Shown: in pieces, positions 15,784 through 25,800 of the stretch
How positions within the stretch are numbered: the stretch's first letter is position 1
Layout of the letters: the number at the start of each line of letters is the position of its first letter
Assembly: GCA_049840435.1 (NCBI GenBank)
Contig: JASGKY010000032.1
Location: 149,611-213,610 of the forward strand
From: JADLHS01 sp049840435
GTDB taxonomy: Bacteria; Verrucomicrobiota; Verrucomicrobiia; Limisphaerales; JADLHS01
DNA length: 64,000 nucleotides
Direction of reading: 5' to 3'
Notes under the pieces: generated by a model
What the model was told of the DNA's origin: nothing
The model's input: only the letters and a program-made list of their open reading frames with translations
The model's database searches: none
Made by a program: the position numbers and the translations under genes

Positions 15784-16974
15784 GTGGCAGCGTTCGACCA
15801 GGAACTAAAAACCCGCCTATCGGCCATCCGCGAGCAAGGCCTGCTGCGTGAATTGCGTCGCGTGGATTCGCCGCAAGGCCCGCGCATCGAAATCGGCGGC
15901 CGCACGCTGCTGAATTTTTCCTCCAACGATTATCTCGGCCTCGCCAACCATCCTGCACTCAAGGAAGCTACCATCCAAGCCACAGAAAAATTTGGCGCGG
16001 GTGCAGGAGCATCCCGCCTCATCTGCGGCTCGCTCGCACCGTTCCACGAAATGGAAGAGTCCCTCGCCGCTTTCAAGGGCACAGAGGCCGCACTGACATT
16101 TTCCACCGGCTACGCCACCGCCGTCGGCACCATCACGGCACTGCTTGGCAAGGATGACATCATCATCTTGGACAAGCTCGTCCACGCCAGCATCGTGGAC
16201 GCCGCCAAACTCAGTGGCGCGAAGCTACGAGTCTTCGCCCACAACGACCTGCATGACCTTGAGGAAATACTTCAGTGGTCTGGCAAGGCCCGATCAGAAA
16301 AATCACAGGTACTCCTCGTCACTGAATCCATTTTCAGCATGGATGGCGATGCCGCGCCGCTTCGGGAAATCGTCGCATTAAAGGAACAATATGGGGCATG
16401 GCTCATGGTAGATGAAGCCCATGCCACCGGTCTCTACGGCCAGAACCGCCGCGGCCTGGCCGAAGAACTCGGCGTCAGCAACCGCATCGAAATCCAAATG
16501 GGCACACTTGGCAAAGCTTTGGGGGCGAGCGGCGGTTATATCTGCGGCAGCCGGGCACTGGCGGATTTCCTCATCAACCGCGCCCGCAGTTTCATCTTCA
16601 GCACTGCACCGGCTCCCGCTGCGGTCGGGGCCGCGCAAGCCGGCATTCGTTTAGTCCAGTCTGATGAAGGCGCAAGTCGCGCCACACAACTCTGGAAACA
16701 CGTGACGGAGTTTCAATCAGCCATCAGCCATCAGCCATTGGCCATCCCTTCAGCCATCCTCCCGTTGATCATCGGCGAAGAATCCGCCGCCGTCAGCGCC
16801 GCTACGCGCCTACACGAGCAAGGCCTGTTCGTCCCGGCCATTCGTTACCCGACTGTCGCGCGTGGTGCGGCACGCTTGCGCGTTACGCTGACTGCGGCAC
16901 ACATGCAAACAGACGTCGTTGCGCTCATGAACGCGCTCGCGACTTTAGGCATTAGACCTCAGACTCAAGACTGA
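15784..16974 (+). CDS. bioF: 8-amino-7-oxononanoate synthase (BioF)
   Basis: PLP enzyme condensing pimeloyl-ACP with L-alanine in biotin synthesis. A 396-residue protein with FSSNDYLGLANHP, GAGASRLICGSLAPFHEMEE, STGYATAVGTI, VDEAHATGLYG and the PLP-Lys motif GTLGKALGASGGY. The start is a GTG at 15784. Two 7-bp-periodic tracts lie within the gene: 16716-16750 encodes the odd segment AISHQPLAIPSA, and 16954-16974 supplies the last codons and the TGA stop. bioA follows directly. Related alpha-oxoamine synthases are similar, but the bioA neighbour supports BioF. Confidence 0.93.
   Translation: MAAFDQELKTRLSAIREQGLLRELRRVDSPQGPRIEIGGRTLLNFSSNDYLGLANHPALKEATIQATEKFGAGAGASRLICGSLAPFHEMEESLAAFKGTEAALTFSTGYATAVGTITALLGKDDIIILDKLVHASIVDAAKLSGAKLRVFAHNDLHDLEEILQWSGKARSEKSQVLLVTESIFSMDGDAAPLREIVALKEQYGAWLMVDEAHATGLYGQNRRGLAEELGVSNRIEIQMGTLGKALGASGGYICGSRALADFLINRARSFIFSTAPAPAAVGAAQAGIRLVQSDEGASRATQLWKHVTEFQSAISHQPLAIPSAILPLIIGEESAAVSAATRLHEQGLFVPAIRYPTVARGAARLRVTLTAAHMQTDVVALMNALATLGIRPQTQD
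16716..16750. repeat. 7-bp-periodic tract inside bioF
   Basis: Five successive heptamers: ATCAGCC three times, then ATTGGCC and ATCCCTT. Length 35 bp, translated in frame. Confidence 0.85.
16954..16974. repeat. 7-bp-periodic tract forming the bioF stop
   Basis: AGACCTC, AGACTCA and AGACTGA in a row; the final TGA is the bioF stop codon. Confidence 0.7.
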
Positions 16975-16977
16975 TTG

Positions 16978-18390
16978 ATGCATCCACTCGCCCAACTCGA
17001 CCACGCGCACGTCTGGCATCCGTTCACGCAGATGCGCGACTGGCTTAAGCGCGAGCCCATCGTAATCACCTCTGGGAAAGGTGCGGTGCTACGCGATATT
17101 CATGGCAAAAAATATCTCGATGCCAATTCCTCCATTTGGACCAATTTGCACGGGCATCAACATCCGAAAATCAACACAGCCATCGCCCGGCAGTTGAAGA
17201 AAATTTCGCACAGCTCGGCACTCGGATTCGCGAATGAACCCGCCAGCGTTCTTAGTTCTGAACTGGTAAAAATCGCAAACCCGAAAGCAGCCAAACTCAA
17301 TCCTTCGCTCAACAAGGTCTTCTTCAGCGACGACGGCTCGACGGCTCTCGAAGTCGCGCTTAAGTTGGCCTACGAATACACCCGCCGCGCGCGTGGGCCG
17401 AAAACCAAGCCTTGCTTTCTCTCCCTCAACGGCGCGTATCACGGCGACACCATCGGCGCGGTTTCGCTCGGGCACATTGATCTGTTTCACAAAGCGTATG
17501 GCGGAATGCTGTTCAAGACTGACAAGGTCATGTCGCCGTATTGCTATCGCTGCCCGTTCAACAGGGCCAAGCCGGAACGTGCCGACGCGCGGGCGTATCG
17601 CTCGTGCAACTGGGAATGCGTCGGCAAGGTGGAACAGAAGTTTTCCGCGCAAAGGAAACGCGGCAATCCCTACGCCGCCTTTGTGTTTGAGCCGTTGATG
17701 CAAGGTGCGGCCGGCATGATTCCGCAACCCGACGGCTGGCTGAAGCGAGTCACAAACATTGCCCGCAGCCACGGAACACTGCTCATCGCCGACGAAGTGA
17801 TGACGGGCTTCGGACGGACTGGCACAAACTTCGCCAGCCACCGCGAAGGCGTGCAGCCGGACTTTCTTTGCGTCGCGAAAGGTTTGACCGGCGGTTATCT
17901 GCCGATGGCGGCAACCATGACCACGCAACGCATCTTTGCGGCTTTCCTTGGCAAATACGAGGAGTTCAAAAGCTTCTTTCACGGTCACAGCTTTACCGGC
18001 AACCAACTCGGGGCGAGCGCGGCATTGGCGAGTCTCGATCTCCTGCGCGGCAACTCCTCGATTGCAACCCGGGCAAAGCTCGAAACCGTTTTTGCAGCGG
18101 AATTGAACACACTCTGGTCTTTACCGAATGTCGGCGACATCCGCCGCGTTGGGCTCGTTGCAGGTGTTGAACTCGTCAAAGACTGGCGCACTCGAGAACC
18201 ATTCGCACTGCGTGAACGCGCCGGCATCCGCGTCTGCGAAGCGATGGCCAAGCGAGGCGTGCTGACCCGCCCTATCGGCAGCGTCATCGTCTTAATGCCG
18301 CCTTACTGCACGTCGCCAGCACAGGCGCGAAAAATTCTCACAACCTTGCGCGACGCCATCGAGGAATGTTTCCCCGTGCGTCACAAGTGA
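16978..18390 (+). CDS. bioA: adenosylmethionine--8-amino-7-oxononanoate transaminase (BioA)
   Basis: PLP aminotransferase using S-adenosylmethionine to make 7,8-diaminopelargonate. A 470-residue protein. Motifs: WHPFTQMRDW near the N-terminus, DANSSIWTNLHGH, FFSDDGSTALEVALK, SLNGAYHGDTIGAVSLG, LIADEVMTGFGRTG, and the PLP lysine in LCVAKGLTGGYLPM. A Cys-rich insertion (YCYRCPFNRAKPERADARAY, then RSCNWECVG) at about 185-215 has two CxxC-type pairs. The frame also opens at a TTG at 16975, adjacent to the bioF stop; ATG 16978 is preferred. Operon with bioF; bioB and bioD are not in the window. Confidence 0.94.
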   Translation: MHPLAQLDHAHVWHPFTQMRDWLKREPIVITSGKGAVLRDIHGKKYLDANSSIWTNLHGHQHPKINTAIARQLKKISHSSALGFANEPASVLSSELVKIANPKAAKLNPSLNKVFFSDDGSTALEVALKLAYEYTRRARGPKTKPCFLSLNGAYHGDTIGAVSLGHIDLFHKAYGGMLFKTDKVMSPYCYRCPFNRAKPERADARAYRSCNWECVGKVEQKFSAQRKRGNPYAAFVFEPLMQGAAGMIPQPDGWLKRVTNIARSHGTLLIADEVMTGFGRTGTNFASHREGVQPDFLCVAKGLTGGYLPMAATMTTQRIFAAFLGKYEEFKSFFHGHSFTGNQLGASAALASLDLLRGNSSIATRAKLETVFAAELNTLWSLPNVGDIRRVGLVAGVELVKDWRTREPFALRERAGIRVCEAMAKRGVLTRPIGSVIVLMPPYCTSPAQARKILTTLRDAIEECFPVRHK

Positions 18391-18406
18391 TCGCACATCG
18401 CGATGG

Positions 18407-18889
18407 CTACGGTCGTCTTCCAAAATACTGTTTCGCTGAGGGGCTCACCCATTGAAGCAACAGCGGAATCATTCCGGCGACTGTGATAAGAAGGGGCATT
18501 ATCGTGGTACAGATCACGACGAGCCCGAAGGTCCACGCCCAAGGGCGGCGAGGAATACAGGCGGCAAACGCATAAAATGCCGCCACCCCAATGGTAAATA
18601 CAGCCACCTCCGGCGCTTCCGCACGCTTTTCCGCAATGATCTCGTGGCGAAGTTTCGGGTCGTTACGACTGACCGCTGATTCGATGAGCCCCAAGTCAGG
18701 CTCAACTTTCCCAAGCGCCAGCATGATTCCGTACGCCGCAAAGGATAAATAGATGATCACGAACAACCCGCACCAGCAGCGATAGAACCAGACGAGACGG
18801 GAGCGATCTACTGGCGGCGTTACCAACGGGGGCGCTTGCGGTATGATTGGTGGCACGCGCCCCCGACAAAAGCGGAGGTATTCGTTCAT
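18407..18889 (-). CDS. small integral membrane protein of unknown function
   Basis: A 160-residue protein with a Pro-rich N-terminus (VPPIIPQAPPLVTPPV) followed by about four hydrophobic helices: WCGLFVIIYLSFAAYGIML, VAVFTIGVAAFYAFAACI, TFGLVVICTTIMPLLITVAG and MIPLLLQWV. A charged cytoplasmic or periplasmic loop (about 70-95) links helices 1 and 2. No known family recognised. Convergent with bioA, 16 bp apart. Confidence 0.65.
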   Translation of the reverse strand: MNEYLRFCRGRVPPIIPQAPPLVTPPVDRSRLVWFYRCWCGLFVIIYLSFAAYGIMLALGKVEPDLGLIESAVSRNDPKLRHEIIAEKRAEAPEVAVFTIGVAAFYAFAACIPRRPWAWTFGLVVICTTIMPLLITVAGMIPLLLQWVSPSAKQYFGRRP

Positions 18890-18933
18890 CAGTCATGGCG
18901 AACCACACCGATCAATCCAACTCCGCTCCGTTG

Positions 18934-19708
18934 CTATTGAGCCAGCAATTCCTTGAGCTTCGGCTCGATGGCTTCCGCCCAAATCGTGTAGCCCTTCTCG
19001 GAGAGATGCAGGGAGTCTGGCATGACCTCTTTGGAAAGCGAACCATCGACTTCGATCAACTGTGAGCCGAAGTCCACATAATGAATCATGTTGCCATCGG
19101 CGACTTTGGCCAGCGCTTGATTGATCTGAAGCAATTTACCGCGTTGCGTGCTGAATGTCTTGCCGCGCGGAAAAATTCCCAACACGAGTAGCTTGGTATC
19201 CGGCAAACGCGTGCGGATCTGTTTGATGATGGCTTGCACGCCCTCGAGAATCTGCGCCTCGGAATATTGTTCCGAACCATCCTTGTTCTTGTTGGAATTA
19301 TTTGTGCCGATCATCAACACGGCAGCCTTAGGCTTAAGACCGTCAAGCTGGCCATTTTCAAACCGCCAGAGCACATGCTGCGTCTGGTCGCCGCCAACAC
19401 CGAAATCGAGGCATTTGCGTTGGCCATAGTACTTTTCCCAGACCTTTTTGCCTGCGCCCTCCCAACCTTCCGTAATGGAATCACCGATGAACACGATGTC
19501 GCACGGGCCGAGGATTCTCCTTGGCCCGCAACAAAACTTTGGCTTGCCGATTGGTGGCGCCGCCGGTGCGCGGCACTGGAACGATGGCCGGGTTGGTCTT
19601 TTCGGCAACGTCGGTCGTCGGAGCAGGAACATTGCTTTGCGCCTGAGCGGAGATGCTGAGCAACGTCGCCAAGGTGATGATGAACGTGGAATGAATGATA
19701 TTTTTCAT
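18934..19708 (-). CDS. SGNH/GDSL-type esterase or lipase, exported (one frameshift)
   Basis: Reads as one gene broken by a single-base indel near 19505-19530. The upstream part (19708 down) gives a signal peptide MKNIIHSTFIITLATLLSIS, then AQAQSNVPAPTTDVAEK and VPRTGG. The rest (about 19525-18934) has block I FIGDSITEGW with the nucleophile Ser, the Gly block DFGVGGDQTQHVLWR, GTNN for the oxyanion hole, and DSLHLSEKGY with the catalytic Asp/His. About 257 residues when joined, normal for the PAF-acetylhydrolase-like group common in Verrucomicrobiota and Planctomycetota. Likely acts on esters of complex carbohydrates, but the substrate is not known. The break may be a sequencing error. Confidence 0.82.
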
Positions 19709-19747
19709 GCGTGATAAAATCAGAATGCCCGGCACGACGCACTACTG

Positions 19748-20209
19748 TCAATGAGCAGGCGTGGTCTTTAACCGCTCATTGATCTGTTGCAAGATGTACT
19801 GACGGTTATTGTCGAAGCTCAATTTACCCAACTGCGACACGATGGCGTGCCGCGTCGCATCGCAGAAATCCGCGCGCGCGATAATTTTACTCAGCACATG
19901 CGTCCGGTTGTTATCAAAACTCAGGCTGCGATAAGCGGTATTCACCAGATGAACCTGCACCGGCACAGCGAGCGTGGCGCGTTCTGCGATCTGACCTAAC
20001 GCATGGGTCTTATCGTTGTCCATGCTCAACTTTGCCGCGGCATTGATCTCCGCCATGGTGGCGGCATCCGCCGAATCCGTCACGACGACGGTCGGTGGTG
20101 GCGGAGGATTGTCCTTCCCCGTACCGATGGCGATGACACAGCCGGTGAGGAGCGAAGTGGTAGAAAGAAGTGCGAACAGCCCAAACGTCCGTTTGAGGAA
20201 TAAGTTCAT
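19748..20209 (-). CDS. lipoprotein with three internal repeats (DUF4476-like)
   Basis: A 153-residue protein from the ATG at 20209. The lipoprotein signal ends at LLSTTSLLTGC, followed by a Pro-rich linker PPPPPTVVV. The rest is three copies of a unit of about 36 residues, recognisable at KLSMDNDKTHALGQIAERA, LSFDNNRTHVLSKIIARAD and KLSFDNNRQYILQQINERL. The consensus LSFDNNRxxVLxxIxxRA suggests a repeated helical pair. It resembles the DUF4476 type of proteins (F/L-D-x-x-R/K words) but this is from memory. Upstream open frame to 20455 is not coding. Confidence 0.75.
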   Translation of the reverse strand: MNLFLKRTFGLFALLSTTSLLTGCVIAIGTGKDNPPPPPTVVVTDSADAATMAEINAAAKLSMDNDKTHALGQIAERATLAVPVQVHLVNTAYRSLSFDNNRTHVLSKIIARADFCDATRHAIVSQLGKLSFDNNRQYILQQINERLKTTPAH

Positions 20210-20244
20210 AATGTTGGCTTCGACTGGTTGACCCGAACCCGTAT

Positions 20245-22416
20245 TCAATGCCCCCCGCCCTGGTGTTCCTGGATGTATTCCTGTTTTAAGCCGAGCTTTT
20301 CTGGTGCATGAAGCACCAGCATCTTCATGCGCACGTCGGATGGTACATCTTTGCGCGTTGCCTTGCTCACCACGATCATCAACGTGATCGCCAACGGCAC
20401 GGTCCAGATGGCGGGTTGCTCGCAAAGGATGCGCAAGAGCGGATGATGCGCCCAAAAGTCATTCATGCCCGCGAACCCAGAGAAGATTTTGCCCATCGGC
20501 CCTTTGTCGAGCGCGAGATTGCTCACGTTGGTTAACGTGGCTGCAACGAGCGCGCACAGACCACCGGTCAACATGCCGACGGCCGCGCCGCGCATCGTCA
20601 TGCCGCGCCACCAGACGCTCATGAACAACAGCGGGAAATAACTCGCCGCCGCGATGGCGAACGCCTGGCCAACCATGAAGTTGATTTCCAACGGTTCAAC
20701 CAAGCTGCCGAGCAGGATGGAAACAAAGCCGATCAGCACGGCGGCGAACTTGAACATGCGCATGCGCTGCTCCGGCGTGGATTTGGGTCGCAACATGCGG
20801 CCATAGACATCGTGCGCGAGCGCGCCGGTCATGGAGACGAGCAAACCGCTGAACGTGCTCATGAACGCCGCGAACGCCCCGGCGCAGGTGATGCCGGAGA
20901 GGATCGAGCCGAGCGGCGCGTATTTCTCATTCAGTAGGCGCGGCAGTTCGAGCACGATCTTGTCCGTGCCTTTCGCACCGATGCCGTTGTAAAGCTCGGG
21001 GAAGAGATTGCGCCCCATCACGCCGAACACGGGTGGGAACACGTAGAAGATGCCAATGAGAATCATCACCCACATGGTGGTGCGCTTGGCCGCACCGCCG
21101 TCGGGGTTGGTGTAGAAGCGCACGAGGATGTGCGGCAATCCCGCCGTGCCGCAGATGAGCGCGATGATGAGCGAGTAGGTGTAAAGGAGCGAATAGGGCT
21201 TGGCTTCCTCGGGCGAAAGTTTAGCGGCCTTGGCGGCTTTGGTGGTGAGCGGGCCGAAGGGATTAACCCATGTTTCGTCATTTGGCGCTTTGTCTGGCAG
21301 GCTCTTCAGAAGACTAAATGCTAAAGGTCCACGCGCTTCATAAAGCTTGCGCACCACCGCTTCATCGTCCTTCGGCACTGCAGCAATAAACTCCGCGAAA
21401 TCCAACAGAGCGACTCCCCTGCTCGCAAGACCTGTAACTAGCTGACCTATACGAACATCTTTGGAGAACGCCTGCGCAATCGGAAAGTTTTGACGATTGG
21501 CCTGAATGAGCAGGACAATATTCGTGGAGTAAATCAATCGCCGACCGGTGAGTTCGGAGTAACTTGCCAATGCACCATAAACATTTTGTTCAGTCTCAGC
21601 ATAGTTCCAATCTCCTTTTGTCAGCTCTTTGTTGATTCGATCTTTTGTAAGCCAATATGCGATGTAAATCTGATTACTGTTTCCATTTATTGAATCATAA
21701 CCCCAGTTCAATGGGCGGAAATGCATTTGCTTGTCTCTGGAATCAGAAGCACGACCTGTTGAATTGAGATGAAGGTTGTTGCCATAATGTCCATACACCG
21801 CCATGAGCACGAAGATGGGCACTGAGATGGCGAACATCTTGGCCCAGTATTGAAACGCCTGCACCAGCGTGATGCCTTTCATGCCGCCGAGCGCGACGTT
21901 GAGCGTGATGACCGCGCCCACCAGCACCACGCCCGCCCAATACGGCAGCCCCGGGAAAATGTAAGCCAGCGTCGTCCCCGCGCCTTTCATCTGCGGCATC
22001 GTGTAGAAGAACCCGATGAACAACACGAAGCACACGGCGATCTTGCGGAACAGCGGCGAGTCATAACGGCCTTCGGCAAAGTCTGGAATCGTGTAAGCCC
22101 CGAAGCGTCGCAGCGGTCCGGCGATGAACAGCAACAGGAACAGATACCCGCACGCGTAACAGACCGGATACCACAGCGCATCGTAACCGCTCGACATCAC
22201 CATGCCCGCGATGCCCATGAAGCTGGCGGCGCTGAGGTATTCGCCAGAGATGGCGCTGGCATTCCAACCCACGCTCACGCTGCGGCCCGCCACGAAGAAG
22301 TCGCTGGCGGTCTTGGAAGTTTTCGCCGAGCGAAAGCCCATCCAGATCGTCACGACGACGGTGATGGCGCTGAAGGCGAGAATGTAATAGTCAACCGCGG
22401 CAAAAATGGGCGTCAT
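20245..22416 (-). CDS. actP: sodium:solute symporter, cation/acetate symporter (ActP-like)
   Basis: Inner-membrane Na+-coupled carboxylate transporter of the SSS family. Typical signatures: SDFFVAGRSVSVGWNASAISG, YLSAASFMGIAGM, and multiple helices through LLGSLVEPL and the C-terminus. At 723 residues it is about 170 longer than Escherichia coli ActP. The extra length is a hydrophilic insert at about residues 210-405 (bases about 21200-21790), visibly lower in GC, between two transmembrane helices. It overlaps the DUF485 gene by 4 bp, the usual actP-yjcH pairing. Acetate is inferred from the family and partner. Confidence 0.88.
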   Translation of the reverse strand: MTPIFAAVDYYILAFSAITVVVTIWMGFRSAKTSKTASDFFVAGRSVSVGWNASAISGEYLSAASFMGIAGMVMSSGYDALWYPVCYACGYLFLLLFIAGPLRRFGAYTIPDFAEGRYDSPLFRKIAVCFVLFIGFFYTMPQMKGAGTTLAYIFPGLPYWAGVVLVGAVITLNVALGGMKGITLVQAFQYWAKMFAISVPIFVLMAVYGHYGNNLHLNSTGRASDSRDKQMHFRPLNWGYDSINGNSNQIYIAYWLTKDRINKELTKGDWNYAETEQNVYGALASYSELTGRRLIYSTNIVLLIQANRQNFPIAQAFSKDVRIGQLVTGLASRGVALLDFAEFIAAVPKDDEAVVRKLYEARGPLAFSLLKSLPDKAPNDETWVNPFGPLTTKAAKAAKLSPEEAKPYSLLYTYSLIIALICGTAGLPHILVRFYTNPDGGAAKRTTMWVMILIGIFYVFPPVFGVMGRNLFPELYNGIGAKGTDKIVLELPRLLNEKYAPLGSILSGITCAGAFAAFMSTFSGLLVSMTGALAHDVYGRMLRPKSTPEQRMRMFKFAAVLIGFVSILLGSLVEPLEINFMVGQAFAIAAASYFPLLFMSVWWRGMTMRGAAVGMLTGGLCALVAATLTNVSNLALDKGPMGKIFSGFAGMNDFWAHHPLLRILCEQPAIWTVPLAITLMIVVSKATRKDVPSDVRMKMLVLHAPEKLGLKQEYIQEHQGGGH

Positions 22417-22733
22417 GACTTGGATTGGTTGTCAGGCTTCACTTCCGCCACTTCTTCGTTTTCCAGCGCGATGGAGCGCTTGATGAAATAGAACGAGATG
22501 CACCACACGGCGGGGAAAAAGCCGATCCCGAGGAAAAACCATGTCAGCGTGAAACCGCAGATACGTTTCGCCATCAACTCCGGCGCGAAGTAATTCGCCA
22601 GCGGCAGCCCCAGCACGACAAGCAGAAACGACAGCGCACACGTGATGGAGAGCTTGAGTTGCTTGCGCATCAGCGAATGCAGGAATGCCTCGCTATGGAT
22701 ATCGGGCTTCTGCTCTGAGTTAGGGGGTTGCAT
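22413..22733 (-). CDS. DUF485 (YjcH-like) membrane protein
   Basis: A 106-residue protein with two transmembrane helices (LSITCALSFLLVVLGLPLAN and WFFLGIGFFPAVWCISFYF) and charged ends, as in YjcH, which accompanies ActP in many bacteria. Its stop overlaps the start of the symporter (ATGA), indicating translational coupling. Exact role in transport is unknown. Confidence 0.88.
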   Translation of the reverse strand: MQPPNSEQKPDIHSEAFLHSLMRKQLKLSITCALSFLLVVLGLPLANYFAPELMAKRICGFTLTWFFLGIGFFPAVWCISFYFIKRSIALENEEVAEVKPDNQSKS

Positions 22734-22877
22734 GAGTCGCGATGGTTTTAGCGGACTGATGCCCCAAAAGCAACCGCTGACAGCTGCACAATCCTCCCAA
22801 TTTGGAGTGAGGCAGCACCACGGGAAGTCATGCCGGCGACTAACCGCCCAAAGCCAACCACCTGGGACTTAGCGCAA

Positions 22878-25800
22878 CTATTGATTGTATAAAACCACCA
22901 CCAGTCGATAGAACGAGGCGGCGTCATGTGCTGCGTCCAAAGCAGAGAGCTGGTAGGACGGGCTCACGCCAGCAGTAATGGTCGCGAGGCTGGACCAACT
23001 TCCCTGCCCCAACGCACTGGTCTTCTGAATGAAATAACCGACATCAGGTCGCAAGGCGGACAGTTGATAACTCACCTGCGTATCCGCACCGACTTTGGTG
23101 ATGTTCCAAGTCAACGTGGAGCTGACTTGGGGATTCGTACCGAGCGCGTATTCCATGGCGTTACGGATGCCATCGCCGTCCGGGTCGGCGTCCGGGCCGG
23201 TTTGGCCGACGGGCAGGTTCTGACTCGCGAGCCACTGTTGGTAACTGGTCTGGCCGGGAGTCGGAGCAGCCTCGGCCCAGTTCGCGTAATCGTTGCCGTA
23301 CGAATTTTCATTCACACGCACCAATGACGTGCCACCACCATCCGGCCCAGTTGGCCATGGAGCTGCATCGGTGAAGTCCACACGATCCACGCGGATGAAC
23401 TGACGCACACCGACGTTGTTGGTGTCGCCTGGCATCGCAAGTTCCAACGTTTCGCCGTTGTTATCCAATCCACCCGAAGTCCACTGGAACACACGCGTGC
23501 CAACAGCAGGCGTATAGTTCTGGGCGAAGACTGTGCTGCTGCGCACGAGAAGAATTTTCTCATTCGCAGCCAAGGTCAGCGCTGGATTAGTGGGGAACAC
23601 ATACGTGATGCCTTGAGTGAATTTCCAAGGCTCAGCCGTCGTGGCATCAAAGAGCGTAACTGGAGCGTCCGTGATATTGGCAAGCTCCAGATATTCCGCA
23701 TCGGCCACCGGCGGATGATACATGATCTCACTTATGACCACGGGACCAACAAGCGGCGCACTGTTGGTTGCGCCCAGCGTCGGCGTGGCCATGGAGACGA
23801 AGTTGTAAGTGCGTGTGCTGGCCTTGTAATACCGCCCAAAGCTCACCCCCGTCGCCGACGCGCCGAAATCTTCTTTTTCAGTATAATCCGGCCGTAAACT
23901 ATCGCCCGGCCCGAAGAGATTCACGGTGTCGCCGTTTTCACTCAGCGCAAACGGGATCAGCGCTCCCGGATCACTGCTGCCCACGCCGAAGTTAAGATTT
24001 TCGTAGAACACCAAATATCCGCGCGCCGGAAGAATCGTACCATCGGCGATGCGATACTTCTGCGGCGTATTCGCATCGTCACTCAAGAACCAGCCACCCA
24101 GATTCACGGGCTGAGCGCTGTTGTTGTAGAGCTCAATCCAGTCGGGTAACGAGTTATGCGAGTGCGCCATGACTTCGTTGACCACAACGAGATTAGGCAC
24201 GACATACGGATAATCGTTGGTGCTATAACTGTAGTAAGCGCCCATGTCGGCACGGGAATTATCGGCATCAAGCGCGTGCGCAGGGTAACCGGAATTGATC
24301 GCTGGCGAACCTGCCGCGAGCGAGAAGTCATAGAGCCCCGCATCAGTGAACAGCGGATCGGCCAGCAGGTTACCTGTGCCGGTGAGCGGTGCGGTGTCGG
24401 AAAGCGAGTAATTCACTGCGAGAACCGACAGCGAATCCACCGTGACAGGCGCGGTCTTCGAGCGATAGAAAATGCTGTTGGTGATGTAGGCAATGCCGCC
24501 GCCCACGCCGAGATTCTTTTCGTAAACCGCCACGCCGACGTTATCGCGCGCGAACGTGTTTTGATCAATGTACACCGTTGAACCAGCGTCCTTGACGCCA
24601 ACGCCGATGTCGCAATTGACGATCAAGTTGCGTTCGATCCGTGCGACGGAGGCTTGCCCGACCGACACGCCTTTGTCGAACATGTGATAGATGCGGTTGC
24701 TCACGACCAGCAATCCCTGACAGCCTTCACCGATATCAATCGCATCACTGTTCGAACCAAGAAATGCGTAGATATGATTGCCGCGGATGACGCCGTTCGT
24801 CACGTTGTCAAAGTCGATCGCATCCGTGTCGGGATTTGCGGCACCGGTGAACACACAGTTTTCGACCAAACCTGAACCAGATTTGATGTTGATGCCGTCG
24901 CCGGTGAAGCGCGAGTTGATGCGACTGTTCCGCAACGTGGTCGAACCGAAACGCACAAAGACGGGCTGGTTTGCGTCAATGTCCACCCGGTCGAGTGTAA
25001 GTGTGGAGTTATAGGCGGAAATTGCGGCCTTGAGATTGACGGGATCAAGGCGACTCGCCGTCGCGCCGCGAACTGTGAGATTAGAAATCACGGAACTGCC
25101 CGTGGCATTCACAAAACCGAGATTGCCCCAAGTTTGGCCGTTACGGGCAAGCATCTGGACGGGGGCATTGGAAGTACCGTTCACCAGCAACGCGCCATGC
25201 ACGTAAATGCTGACACCGGGCGGCAGTAGGAATTTTACGCCCGGCTCAACCGTCAGCGTGACGTTGGACGGCACGATCAAATCATTGGTGACCGAGTACG
25301 GAGAGTTCGCAGCCGTCAGCGTGGTGTTGACCGCAATGCTGGACGGGAGAACGGTCTCCGCGCCCGCTTGAAAACTCGCAGTGAGGGCCTGATCCGCCGT
25401 CAGCGTAAGCGAAATGGTGGGATTCGTGCTGCCGTTGCTCCAACTGACAAACGCGTAACCCGGCGCGGGCTCGGCAGTGAGTTCCACCGGTGTGTTCTTG
25501 AAGAGCCCGAAGGTCGTGTTATATTGCGGCGTCATCGGCACGCCCGCGATACGCAGATTTCCGCCGGTAGCAGGCGAAAGAGTAACAGCCAGATTTGCCA
25601 AGCCGCGATTCAGTCCTAATTCTGCTTGGAGTCGACTGACTGCGCCCGTCGGACGCACGGTCACAAACTGTTTGATCTGGTTCAGATACGATTGCCGGGA
25701 GGCCAGCGAAGGCATGCCGCCTTGCGCCGCCCAACGTGCGATGTGCCGCGGCATTTCGCCATCCACTTCGGCAGATAGCGAATCCATGATGGCAATGAAA

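Noticed and set aside
20210..20455. N-terminal extension of the triple-repeat lipoprotein
   Set aside because: Overlaps the symporter 3' end in antisense; the lipoprotein signal begins at 20209.
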